A stretch of 64,000 bases of DNA from an uncultured Pedobacter sp. (GTDB taxonomy: Bacteria > Bacteroidota > Bacteroidia > Sphingobacteriales > Sphingobacteriaceae), in the NCBI RefSeq assembly GCF_913776295.1, contig NZ_CAJYOJ010000088.1:20819-84818 (forward strand), read 5' to 3'. This document shows, in pieces, positions 8,747 to 16,215 of this stretch (positions are counted from its first letter, which is position 1; every line of letters begins with the position of its first letter). The notes beneath the pieces are model-generated. The model made no database searches. It had not been told where the DNA came from and saw only the letters and a program-made list of their open reading frames with translations. The translations under genes were made by a program, and so were the position numbers.

Positions 8747-9202
8747 ATGAAATTTATTTTTACATGTTTAATTTTTTTAGCCTTTGGCTATAGCACTTTT
8801 GCGCAACAAAAGGGCAGGTACAACATTAGGGTTATAGATCTAAACGGAAAAGGAGTAAGAGGATCCTTTTATGCTGCGGCAGATGATGGATTAACCATTA
8901 TCAGAAACCGGAGGGATACCCTAAAATTAAGTGCGGACAGCATCAGTGCCTTGTATATATACCGAAAAGGAATTGCCGCACCTCTGGCCGTTGCCGGCGC
9001 TTTAACCTTTTTCGTATTAGCTGCCAGGAGCGATAAGCTGGTAGAATCGGTAGTATTTATTGCCGCGGGCGTGCCGGCAGGCGTATCCGGAGGTTTATTA
9101 ATCGGTGGATTACTCTCCAACAAAAAACGCTACAAAAGACTTCAGGCAAAGGATTTTCCATTGATTAAATCAGATCTTCAAAAGTATACCATATTAAAAT
9201 AA
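8747..9202 (+). CDS. Hypothetical exported/membrane protein
   Basis: 151 residues from the ATG at 8747 (MKFIFTCLIFLAF), which begins a clear signal peptide ending near TFAQQ; a TTG seven codons upstream is less likely. The central glycine/alanine-rich hydrophobic stretches (APLAVAGALTFFVLAA and GVPAGVSGGLLIGGLL) suggest two membrane-spanning or hairpin segments. It lies between hmgA and the FAH-family gene, with a TATCTTTA promoter-like box upstream. No family recognised, and nothing links it to tyrosine catabolism except position. Confidence 0.6.
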   Translation: MKFIFTCLIFLAFGYSTFAQQKGRYNIRVIDLNGKGVRGSFYAAADDGLTIIRNRRDTLKLSADSISALYIYRKGIAAPLAVAGALTFFVLAARSDKLVESVVFIAAGVPAGVSGGLLIGGLLSNKKRYKRLQAKDFPLIKSDLQKYTILK

Positions 9203-9269
9203 TCACGTTTAAGTTTTATTTTGAATGAGCTAATTGTTTAGCTTTACCGCGTATTTAACCAAATCATAT

Positions 9270-10274
9270 ATGAAATTAGTATCTTATAAAACCGAAGACA
9301 GGGAGCATCTGGGCATATTTATCGACGGTCATATTTACAACCTGAATAGTTGCGATAAATTGCTTCCGGATAATATGAGTATGTTCTTGCAAGGTGGCGA
9401 AGTGTTAATGGAAAGAGCAAAAAGGATAGACGACCAGATAAAAGATGGGAGTTTAACTGCTAAAGAAGAAATTTTTTACGAGATTTTGGCACCTGTTCCA
9501 CATCCTACAAGTTGCCGTGATGGTTATGCCTTCAGGCAACATGTTGCTGCGGCACGTAGAAACAGAAAGGTTGATATGATCCCACAGTTTGATGAGTATC
9601 CGATCTTTTATTTCACTAATCACAACGCTATTCAGGGAACAGGGGAAATTGAATGCATGCCAGATCATTTTGATAAGTTGGATTTCGAACTGGAACTAGC
9701 CATTGTTATCGGTAAAAAAGGTAGGAATATTAAAGCTGCAGAGGCTGATGAGTATATTGCCGGTTATATGATAATGAACGATATGAGCGCCCGCACTTTG
9801 CAGATGGAAGAGATGTTATTGAATTTAGGCCCTGCAAAGGGAAAAGATTTTTCTACCGTAATTGGTCCATGGCTGGTCACACCAGATGAACTGTTGCAGT
9901 ATAAGGTTGCGCCCAAGGAAGGACATGTGGGCAACGCTTACGACCTTAAAATGACCTGTAGGGTAAACGGCATTGAAGTATCAAGAGGAAACGCCGCTGA
10001 TATGGACTGGACTTTTGCAGAAATTATAGAACGCTGTGCTTATGGGGTAGATATTCTGCCTGGTGACGTAATTGGTTCAGGAACAGTAGGAACAGGTTGT
10101 TTCCTGGAATTAAACGGTACCGGTTTACTAAACGATCCGAATTATAAAGTGCAATGGCTGCAGCCTGGCGATGTGGTGGAGATGGAGATCACAGGCTTGG
10201 GAGCATTAACCAATACGATTACGAAAGCTGATACGGATTTTTCGATCCTGGCGTTGAAGAAGTCTCAACAATAA
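9270..10274 (+). CDS. Fumarylacetoacetate hydrolase family protein
   Basis: 334 residues from the ATG at 9270 (MKLVSYKT). The C-terminal FAH domain shows the metal-site pattern: LDFELELAIVIG (paired glutamates) and MIMNDMSARTLQ (aspartate). The HNAIQG and GTVGTGCFLE segments are also typical. Given the adjacent hppD and hmgA, it most likely hydrolyses fumarylacetoacetate to fumarate and acetoacetate. It belongs to the shorter FAH-like family rather than the ~420-residue eukaryotic-type enzyme, so related C-C bond hydrolysis or decarboxylation cannot be excluded. Confidence 0.88.
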   Translation: MKLVSYKTEDREHLGIFIDGHIYNLNSCDKLLPDNMSMFLQGGEVLMERAKRIDDQIKDGSLTAKEEIFYEILAPVPHPTSCRDGYAFRQHVAAARRNRKVDMIPQFDEYPIFYFTNHNAIQGTGEIECMPDHFDKLDFELELAIVIGKKGRNIKAAEADEYIAGYMIMNDMSARTLQMEEMLLNLGPAKGKDFSTVIGPWLVTPDELLQYKVAPKEGHVGNAYDLKMTCRVNGIEVSRGNAADMDWTFAEIIERCAYGVDILPGDVIGSGTVGTGCFLELNGTGLLNDPNYKVQWLQPGDVVEMEITGLGALTNTITKADTDFSILALKKSQQ

Positions 10275-10414
10275 ATGTTGAAAGTTCGAAAGTTTTAAGG
10301 TTGAATGTTTTGGCCGTATGTTGAATTTCAATTAAAGGAATCTTTATCTGTAAGGACCAAATATGTCGATTGAAATTTGATTATATCTTAATAGTTTATC
10401 TATACAGTTTGATA

Positions 10415-10773
10415 ATGGCAAAAGTTGAGAAATTTGAAGATTTAGAAATCTGGCAATTAGCTAAAGAGGTAGGAGTTGAGGCTTACCGTATTTCAGATTT
10501 AGAGCCCATGAAATCTGACTTTGGTTTAAAAGATCAGTTCAGGCGAGCAGCAATGTCTGATAATGTTGCTGAAGGATTTGAATATAATAATAATCCAGAT
10601 TTTATTCGCTTTTTGGTTTATGCCAAAGGCTCTTCCGGCGAATTCAGAAATAAACTTATTGTGCTGGAGGAAGCCAAAAAGCTTTCAATTGATGATTTTA
10701 ATTTCTTTATGCCAAATGCGTTGAATTTTCTGCCAAAACAAAAAGATTTATCGATTACTTAAGAGATTTTTGA
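10415..10773 (+). pseudogene. Frameshifted four-helix bundle protein (23S rRNA-IVP/S23 family)
   Basis: The ATG at 10415 starts MAKVEKFEDLEIWQLAKEV, with the family motifs FRRAAMSDNVAEGFE and SSGEFRNKL. After FNFF (about 10708) the reading frame gives an atypical tail (MPNALNFLPK) and stops at 10762. Shifting back one base at about 10705-10710 restores the expected family ending (YAKCVEFSAKTKRFIDYL) with a stop at 10771-10773, which would give about 119 residues, the usual length. So one base appears missing in the TTTCTTTAT stretch. It could be a real inactivating mutation or a sequencing error. These small proteins are of unknown function and often mobile. Confidence 0.75.
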
Positions 10774-10872
10774 GAAGAAAAAGAAAATTTTGAAAAAAGG
10801 AATATAATCTTTTGTTGTGTTCTTTAAATCTTTCAACGTTCATGTTATTAGTGAGTTTAATTAAGAATCCAG

Positions 10873-10930
10873 AACATTTTCAATATTTCAACATTTCAAC
10901 CTTTCAACATTTTAACCTTTCAACATTTAA
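10873..10930. repeat. TTTCAAC-type word repeat before flavin reductase
   Basis: Repeated words CATTTCAAC, CTTTCAACA and TTTTAACC fill the 60 bases before the flavin reductase start. The same words in inverse orientation (GTTGAAAG, GGTTGAATG) occur at 10275-10310 and 6935-6965. This is a degenerate intergenic word repeat, not coding, although the flavin reductase frame stays open through it. Confidence 0.6.
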
Positions 10931-10943
10931 ACCCAATAAAACT

Positions 10944-11831
10944 TTGCTAACCCTAAATACTTCCGATTTAACCCCGGTAGAACTGCAAAACTACCTTCAG
11001 TATGCTATCGCTCCGCGACCGATCTGCTTCGCCTCAACTATTGATGCGGACGGACATATCAATTTGAGCCCTTTCAGTTTCTTTAATATGTTCAGCACCA
11101 ATCCGCCGATCTGTATTTTTTCGCCTTCAAGAAGGGTACGCGATAATACCACAAAACATAGCCTGGAAAATGTACTCCAGGTTAAGGAATGCGTGATCAA
11201 TATTGTAAACTACGATATGGTGCAGCAGATGAGTTTAGCCAGTACCGAATATGCCAAAGGGGTAAACGAGTTTGAAAAAGCCGGATTTACCATGTTGAAA
11301 TCTGATCTGGTAAAACCACCAAGAGTTGCTGAAGCGCCTGTGCAGTTTGAGTGTGTAGTGAATGAAGTGATCGCTTTAGGTGATAACCATGGTGCCGGAA
11401 ACCTCGTACTGGCTGAAATAAAAGTAATCCATATTAATGAAGCGGTTTTAGATGAAAATGGCAGGATAGATCAGTATAAAATGGATCTCGTTGCCCGTTT
11501 GGGCGGCGATTGGTATTGCAGGGTTACTGCCGATAATCTGTTCAAAGTAGCAAAACCTTTAGCCAAACTGGGTATTGGAGTAGACCGTTTGCCACAATCA
11601 GTCCGTTATTCTAAAGTATTAACCGGGAATGATCTGGGGATGCTCGGAAATGTTGAGCAGCTACCGAATGATGAAGAAATTGATCTGATCAGCACAAATC
11701 CCGATGTTAAGGAAATACTTGATGCCACCATTGGCGATAGTACCAACCGCGAAAGAGAACTACACGAACTCGCCAGAAAATTTTTGAATACCGGTGATGT
11801 AGATCTTGCTTTAAAGATCGTTTTGCTGTAG
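10944..11831 (+). CDS. Flavin reductase family protein (FMN-binding split barrel)
   Basis: About 296 residues from a TTG at 10944; the frame is open upstream to 10812, but that part translates the TTTCAAC word repeat and is not family-like. The split-barrel flavin-binding core is visible at the N-terminus: AIAPRPICFASTID, then SPFSFFNMFSTNPPICIFSP. Such proteins bind FMN and reduce it, or use it, with NAD(P)H. The position near the tyrosine-degradation genes may be meaningful, but the substrate is unknown. The C-terminal ~90 residues are helical and extend beyond the minimal domain. Confidence 0.8.
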   Translation: MLTLNTSDLTPVELQNYLQYAIAPRPICFASTIDADGHINLSPFSFFNMFSTNPPICIFSPSRRVRDNTTKHSLENVLQVKECVINIVNYDMVQQMSLASTEYAKGVNEFEKAGFTMLKSDLVKPPRVAEAPVQFECVVNEVIALGDNHGAGNLVLAEIKVIHINEAVLDENGRIDQYKMDLVARLGGDWYCRVTADNLFKVAKPLAKLGIGVDRLPQSVRYSKVLTGNDLGMLGNVEQLPNDEEIDLISTNPDVKEILDATIGDSTNRERELHELARKFLNTGDVDLALKIVLL

Positions 11832-11856
11832 ATTTATTTATCAAAATTTAAGACCA

Positions 11857-12462
11857 ATGCATGCCAGTGTTCAGGTAGACCAGTACATCATCAATTCTGC
11901 GGAATTCGCGATTCCCATTCTAGATTATTTAAGAAACCTGATCCATCGGGCAGACGCCAGGATTGAAGAGAAAATTAAGTGGGGGATGCCTTTCTTCGAT
12001 TATAAAGGAACAGTTTGCCACATCGCTTCTTTTAAACATCATTGCGCCTTTGGTTTTTGGAAAGGGGCACTAATAAATGATGAATTTGGTATTTTCAAAG
12101 AAAGGTCTGAATCCATGGGTTCGTTGGGCAAAATAAAATCTTTTGATGATTTGCCGGCAGATGAAATCCTTATCGCTTACATTCAACAGGCTATCCGGTT
12201 AAATGAGGATGGTGTAAAGTTGCCCTCAAAACCAAAATCTACGGAGAAAAAGGAAATTGTGGTGCCGGAATATTTTATGGAGGCTCTACAGGAAGATCCC
12301 GTAGCATTAGCGGTATTCCAGAATTTCAGTCCTTCCAATAAAAAAGATTATGTTTTGTGGCTGGAAGAAGCTAAAACCGAAGCTACCAGGCTGAAAAGAC
12401 TGGAAACTACTATCGAATGGCTTGCAGAAGGCAAAACAAGAATGTGGAAGTACAAAAAATAG
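11857..12462 (+). CDS. YdeI/OmpD-associated family protein (DUF1801)
   Basis: 201 residues. The N-terminal DUF1801-like domain (IKWGMPFFDYKGTVCHIASF and FGFWKGA, residues ~40-75) is followed by a C-terminal OmdA-like helical domain (VPEYFMEALQEDPVAL, SNKKDYVLWLEEAKTEATR). The same fusion is seen in YdeI-type proteins, which are linked in enterobacteria to polymyxin and envelope stress; the biochemical role is unknown. Its stop abuts the stop of the convergent C40 peptidase gene without a gap. Confidence 0.85.
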   Translation: MHASVQVDQYIINSAEFAIPILDYLRNLIHRADARIEEKIKWGMPFFDYKGTVCHIASFKHHCAFGFWKGALINDEFGIFKERSESMGSLGKIKSFDDLPADEILIAYIQQAIRLNEDGVKLPSKPKSTEKKEIVVPEYFMEALQEDPVALAVFQNFSPSNKKDYVLWLEEAKTEATRLKRLETTIEWLAEGKTRMWKYKK

Positions 12463-13008
12463 TTAAAGAATACTGACAATTTTCATGAAACGGTCCTTAT
12501 AGTGGCCGTTTAAATCAGTAATCGTTACCTGATGTGCTTTCCCTGAAGAGGCATGAATAAATTTGATCCCGTTTTCATCAATCGAATAAACGATCCCTAC
12601 ATGACCGATCCTTCTTATTCTTGAATTGGTGCCGGTAAAAATCAACACATCACCTACTTTTGCATTTTCTAAACTGGTTTCTTTACCCGCATAGCTAAAC
12701 TCTCTCGAAGAACGGGGCACTTTGAAGCCGAAATTACTGAATACATAACTTACAAAACCAGAACAATCGAAACCAACTTTTGGGTTGCTTGTAGCGTAAC
12801 GATAAGGAATTCCTAACATGCTTTTGGCAAAATCGATGAGCGTAGTCGAATTTGTGGAAGAATTTTTCTCTGTTATCGTCGTGTTTTTTGGAAGATTGGC
12901 CACTAATTTCTTGACCAGTTCCTGGTATTGCACGGGGATGATTGTTTGGGCTTTTCCTGCCGTTGCAGACAAAATGAAAAACAAAATCGGGACTATTATT
13001 TTCTTCAT
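12463..13008 (-). CDS. C40 family peptidase (NlpC/P60)
   Basis: 181 residues from the ATG at 13008 (MKKIIVPILFFILS), which starts a signal peptide ending near GKAQ; a longer frame to 13047 is less likely. The NlpC/P60 domain has the catalytic cysteine in GFDCSGFVSYVF, the histidine in RIGHVGIVY, and a third polar residue in FIHASS. It likely cuts peptidoglycan stem peptides (gamma-D-Glu to diamino acid) in the periplasm. The gene abuts the convergent YdeI gene. A TATCTTTA promoter-like box lies just upstream on the minus strand. Confidence 0.9.
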   Translation of the reverse strand: MKKIIVPILFFILSATAGKAQTIIPVQYQELVKKLVANLPKNTTITEKNSSTNSTTLIDFAKSMLGIPYRYATSNPKVGFDCSGFVSYVFSNFGFKVPRSSREFSYAGKETSLENAKVGDVLIFTGTNSRIRRIGHVGIVYSIDENGIKFIHASSGKAHQVTITDLNGHYKDRFMKIVSIL

Positions 13009-13077
13009 ATGTTGGCGGTAAAGATATGAAAAATATACAAAGTGCATTAAAATGTTGAAAACCAGTTAAAACAAAAA

Positions 13078-13103
13078 AAGCCCGGACACATTAATCCGGA
13101 CTT
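13078..13103 (-). terminator. Rho-independent terminator of the DUF4870 gene
   Basis: Arms AAGCCCGGA (13078-13086) and TCCGGACTT (13095-13103) with an 8-base loop and one G-U pair. On the minus strand the hairpin is followed by a T run (plus-strand A's at 13072-13078). It lies just after the stop of the DUF4870 gene at 13125. Confidence 0.85.
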
Positions 13104-13124
13104 AAACTAAATATTTAGATTTGA

Positions 13125-13499
13125 TTAAATATTTGGGAACATGGTTTGAGCTTTGTCGCCAATTAAGGGAATTGGTTTCTTTTCTCCCTGAATGGCGGCA
13201 ATTAGTCCGATTATCCACAATACGAAAAGTCCGATCTGAACGACACGGAGAATATAATAACTACCTCCAAAGCCTGTTGAAAAAATTAATGGAATTAGCA
13301 GCAAGCTTAATGCCCAGCTCAATACGGTTGATACCAGGTGGAACAACAGCGTTTGTTTTAAATGGTACCTGCTTAGTTCAGTCTGGTTGTCTTTATACAT
13401 TGCGAAATAGGCAATTAACCAGCCAATAAACCAAAAGTAGCTTACTATTGCCGCGTTCTTGCCACTGTCGGCCGTCTTAAAAGGAGAATTTGTTTCCAT
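13125..13499 (-). CDS. DUF4870 family membrane protein
   Basis: 124 residues with three to four hydrophobic segments: NAAIVSYFWFIGWLIAYFAM, LLFHLVSTVLSWALSLLLIP and VVQIGLFVLWIIGLIAAI. The YHLKQTLLFHL segment is typical of DUF4870 (Tic20-like) small membrane proteins. The function is unknown. It is a single gene with its own terminator. Confidence 0.82.
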   Translation of the reverse strand: METNSPFKTADSGKNAAIVSYFWFIGWLIAYFAMYKDNQTELSRYHLKQTLLFHLVSTVLSWALSLLLIPLIFSTGFGGSYYILRVVQIGLFVLWIIGLIAAIQGEKKPIPLIGDKAQTMFPNI

Positions 13500-13546
13500 A
13501 GGTTTTTTTAGTTTTTCGATATCGCAAATTACTAAAAAATATCAGA

Positions 13547-14248
13547 TTATGGCGTGGTAACGGCTACAGGTAAAATCTTTCCATTAAAAAATTTGTGTCC
13601 GGTTTTTGCAAAATCGGCAACATATTTTCCCATTTCAAATGCCATCACAGGACTCTGGTACCCCGGGAAAGCTGCTTCCAACATTTCTGTCTGTGCTGAT
13701 CCCAGGGCAAGGCAATTAATTTTAATTCCTGTTTCTGCCAATTCAAAAGCCAAGCATTCCGTGAGTGTATGCAAGGCCGCTTTACTTGCCGAGTAGGCAG
13801 AAAGTCCCGGAAATTTTACGCTTCCCTGAAAGCCGCCCATGCTGCCAATATTAACAATGTGGCTTCCGCTTTGCATTAAAGGCAAAAGGTTCTGGATCAT
13901 CCTGAAATGAGAAATCACATTGCTCTGTAACATTTCACCCAGATCAGTTTCCGTAGTTTCTAAAAACGGTTTGTTAATTAAGGCCCCCGCATTGTTGATC
14001 AGGATATCTATTGTACCTAAACGTTCTTTCAAAAATGGGATCAGTGCGGCATAATCATCATTTACGATGTCAAATTCTACCGGTAAAAGCGTACAATCTG
14101 GATTAATGCCACGGGCAATCTCCAGCAGTTTACGCAGTTTATCTGCCGAACGGGCAATAGCAACAATTTTGTTTTCTTTGTTTAAGCAGAACTCTAAAGC
14201 GGTTTCGAAACCAATTCCACTACTGGCACCTGTAATTATAATGTTCAT
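13547..14248 (-). CDS. Short-chain dehydrogenase/reductase (SDR)
   Basis: 233 residues. Rossmann-fold NAD(P)-binding motif GASSGIGFE near residue 6; NNAG at about 90; catalytic serine in NIGSMGG and the YxxxK pair in YSASK. It is a cytosolic oxidoreductase of unknown substrate. The gene lies between the DUF4870 gene and the aromatic amino acid hydroxylase, all on the minus strand. Pterin regeneration for the hydroxylase is a conceivable but unsupported role. Confidence 0.88.
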   Translation of the reverse strand: MNIIITGASSGIGFETALEFCLNKENKIVAIARSADKLRKLLEIARGINPDCTLLPVEFDIVNDDYAALIPFLKERLGTIDILINNAGALINKPFLETTETDLGEMLQSNVISHFRMIQNLLPLMQSGSHIVNIGSMGGFQGSVKFPGLSAYSASKAALHTLTECLAFELAETGIKINCLALGSAQTEMLEAAFPGYQSPVMAFEMGKYVADFAKTGHKFFNGKILPVAVTTP

Positions 14249-14297
14249 TAAAAAATGTTAAAATTTGTTGTAAAGTTAAAAGGTTCTTTGTCATAGT

Positions 14298-14342
14298 CCT
14301 CGTTTGTAACGAGGTTTATTGAAACTGGCGATTGTATCGCCA
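14298..14342. repeat. Paired 17-nt hairpins with TGT loops
   Basis: CCTCGTT-TGT-AACGAGG (14298-14314) and TGGCGAT-TGT-ATCGCCA (14326-14342): two perfect 7-bp stems with identical TGT loops, 11 bp apart. The arrangement resembles REP elements mobilised by RAYT (Y1 HUH) transposases. No such transposase is in the window. Confidence 0.65.
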
Positions 14343-14433
14343 ATTAGTAATTAAAAAATACTTTTTAAATGGTGTTAATCACATTACAACTGTGATTTTT
14401 ACTTCATGCTTATCATTAAAGAATTGCCAACAT

Positions 14434-16215
14434 TCAATCTTCCACAAGCAGCTGACTTACCGGGTTTTTAATCAGATGTAAACCATCATTGATTAATTTG
14501 GTATGATCTGGTTCTTTACCAGCCTTAATTTCAAGATAGACCTTAATTTCTTTTTCCAGCTGAGGATAAATCTTTTTATGATAAATAATCTCCAGGATTT
14601 CCAGGGCGCAAAGCCAGTCCTGTCTGTGGCTTGTTTTTAGTTGCAGAAAGATTTCGCCAAGCTGATCCAGGTTTTCGCCACTTTCCCTAATTGTCCTAAC
14701 TGCCCGGTATAAATCATGCAGTTTTAAAGTTTTATCATCATGGGTGATCTGATGCGTTTTCTCCTTGCTAATTAAAGTAATCTCCTCATAAGCATCTTTA
14801 TCAGCTGCTCCGTTAAACACAGATATAATTTTTTCCCCGACAGCCATGTCGTAAGTGCCCCATTCTGGTTTAAACAGTATATTTCCATTACTTTCGCTAA
14901 CTGTACAATCAGTAAGGGCAATTAAAAGGAGCTTGTCGTTTTCAATAACAACATCCTTAACTATACCGGTTACGGTAATACCGCTTTCAAAAGTTAGTAT
15001 AGTTTTCCTACCTTTGATGATATTCAGGCTTTGTAGCTCTGATAGCCTGTAATCCTCTAACGGTTTGTCAGCTCCTTTTAAGCGGCCTACCGGCGACGAA
15101 AAGCCATCTGCATGGTAATCTTTGCCATGTCCGCTCAGTTGTTTATTATTAAAGGCCAGTGCAGATGGTCCTTTAGTTTTAATAAAAGTTACTTCATCAT
15201 TCTGGTTAATGCCCATATCGGTAAAGATACCACTCACCTGCAGGCCGGAGCTATAAACAGCAGTGGCTACACTTTTGCAGGCAATTGCTTTCATTACGCT
15301 TTCTGACCCGCCCCTTCGAAAGGCCATTGTATTGGCGAATTCTTCCAGCACATCAATCAGGTTTTGGAAGGTTTCCGTTACGAAAAGCTGTGGTTGGGGC
15401 TTGGTAATATCGTAAGTGTAATTAACCGTATCAATGTTGTACCAGAGTTTCTTGACATCATTTTGCATGCAGGTTGCACTCTCGCCAATGGATGAAAGTA
15501 AGCCTGCGCCGTAAATTTTTGGGTTTTCAACAGTACCGATCAAGCCGTATTCTACGGTCCACCAGTGTAAGCGACCAAGTAGGGCCATTTCGGAAGGTTC
15601 GCCCATATTTTCACTAATGAAACGCAGTTCTTTTTCTGCCTGGGCAATCTCCAATTCATCCGCATCTATCGCTTCTTTCAGAATGGATAATTTTCTGATG
15701 GCCTCGTAAAGCTCAAAATCTTTTGCCGAAAACATCGCCTTTGCACCAATGGAACCAAAATAGCTTAAATAATTATTGTAATCAGTATCGGCAATAATAG
15801 GCGCATGGCCAGCACTTTCGTGTATAATATCAGGAGCCGGGGTATATTCGATGTGGTTAATCTGGCGGATATCTGCGGCAATTACCAATACACGATAGGC
15901 TTGATACTCCATGAAAGCTGCCGGAGGAATAAAGCCATCAACCGTTACGGCTCCCCAGCCAATCTTGCCCAGGTTATCATTCATCGTTTGCAGATCTGGG
16001 ATGTATTCGATGCTCAAACCAGCTCGTTGTAAGCCTTTTATATAGGGATAATAAGCTACATTTTTAAGATAACTGTAGTTTTGGCGCATTACGTATCGCC
16101 ATACGGCCTGGTCTACAGGCGTGTATTTCCCGTAATTTTGTGCAACAATAAACTGCTTTAAGTGATTGGGCAATTTAGCTACCTGCGCATTGTTAAAATC
16201 ATTAAAATGGCTCAT
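14434..16215 (-). CDS. phhA: Aromatic amino acid hydroxylase (phenylalanine 4-monooxygenase)
   Basis: 593 residues. The N-terminal ~300 residues are the pterin-dependent hydroxylase domain with iron ligands H132 and H137 in PDIIHESAGHAPI and E222 in WWTVEYGLIG. It should convert phenylalanine to tyrosine with tetrahydropterin and O2. The C-terminal ~290 residues extend far beyond the ~260-300-residue proteobacterial PhhA; long forms are known in other bacteria, and I recognise no domain in this part. No carbinolamine dehydratase gene is adjacent. It feeds the hppD/hmgA/FAH pathway nearby. Confidence 0.9.
   Translation of the reverse strand: MSHFNDFNNAQVAKLPNHLKQFIVAQNYGKYTPVDQAVWRYVMRQNYSYLKNVAYYPYIKGLQRAGLSIEYIPDLQTMNDNLGKIGWGAVTVDGFIPPAAFMEYQAYRVLVIAADIRQINHIEYTPAPDIIHESAGHAPIIADTDYNNYLSYFGSIGAKAMFSAKDFELYEAIRKLSILKEAIDADELEIAQAEKELRFISENMGEPSEMALLGRLHWWTVEYGLIGTVENPKIYGAGLLSSIGESATCMQNDVKKLWYNIDTVNYTYDITKPQPQLFVTETFQNLIDVLEEFANTMAFRRGGSESVMKAIACKSVATAVYSSGLQVSGIFTDMGINQNDEVTFIKTKGPSALAFNNKQLSGHGKDYHADGFSSPVGRLKGADKPLEDYRLSELQSLNIIKGRKTILTFESGITVTGIVKDVVIENDKLLLIALTDCTVSESNGNILFKPEWGTYDMAVGEKIISVFNGAADKDAYEEITLISKEKTHQITHDDKTLKLHDLYRAVRTIRESGENLDQLGEIFLQLKTSHRQDWLCALEILEIIYHKKIYPQLEKEIKVYLEIKAGKEPDHTKLINDGLHLIKNPVSQLLVED

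Noticed and set aside
10812..10943. N-terminal extension of the flavin reductase
   Set aside because: It translates a TTTCAAC word repeat (FQHFNLSTF-like); the conserved protein starts near the TTG at 10944.
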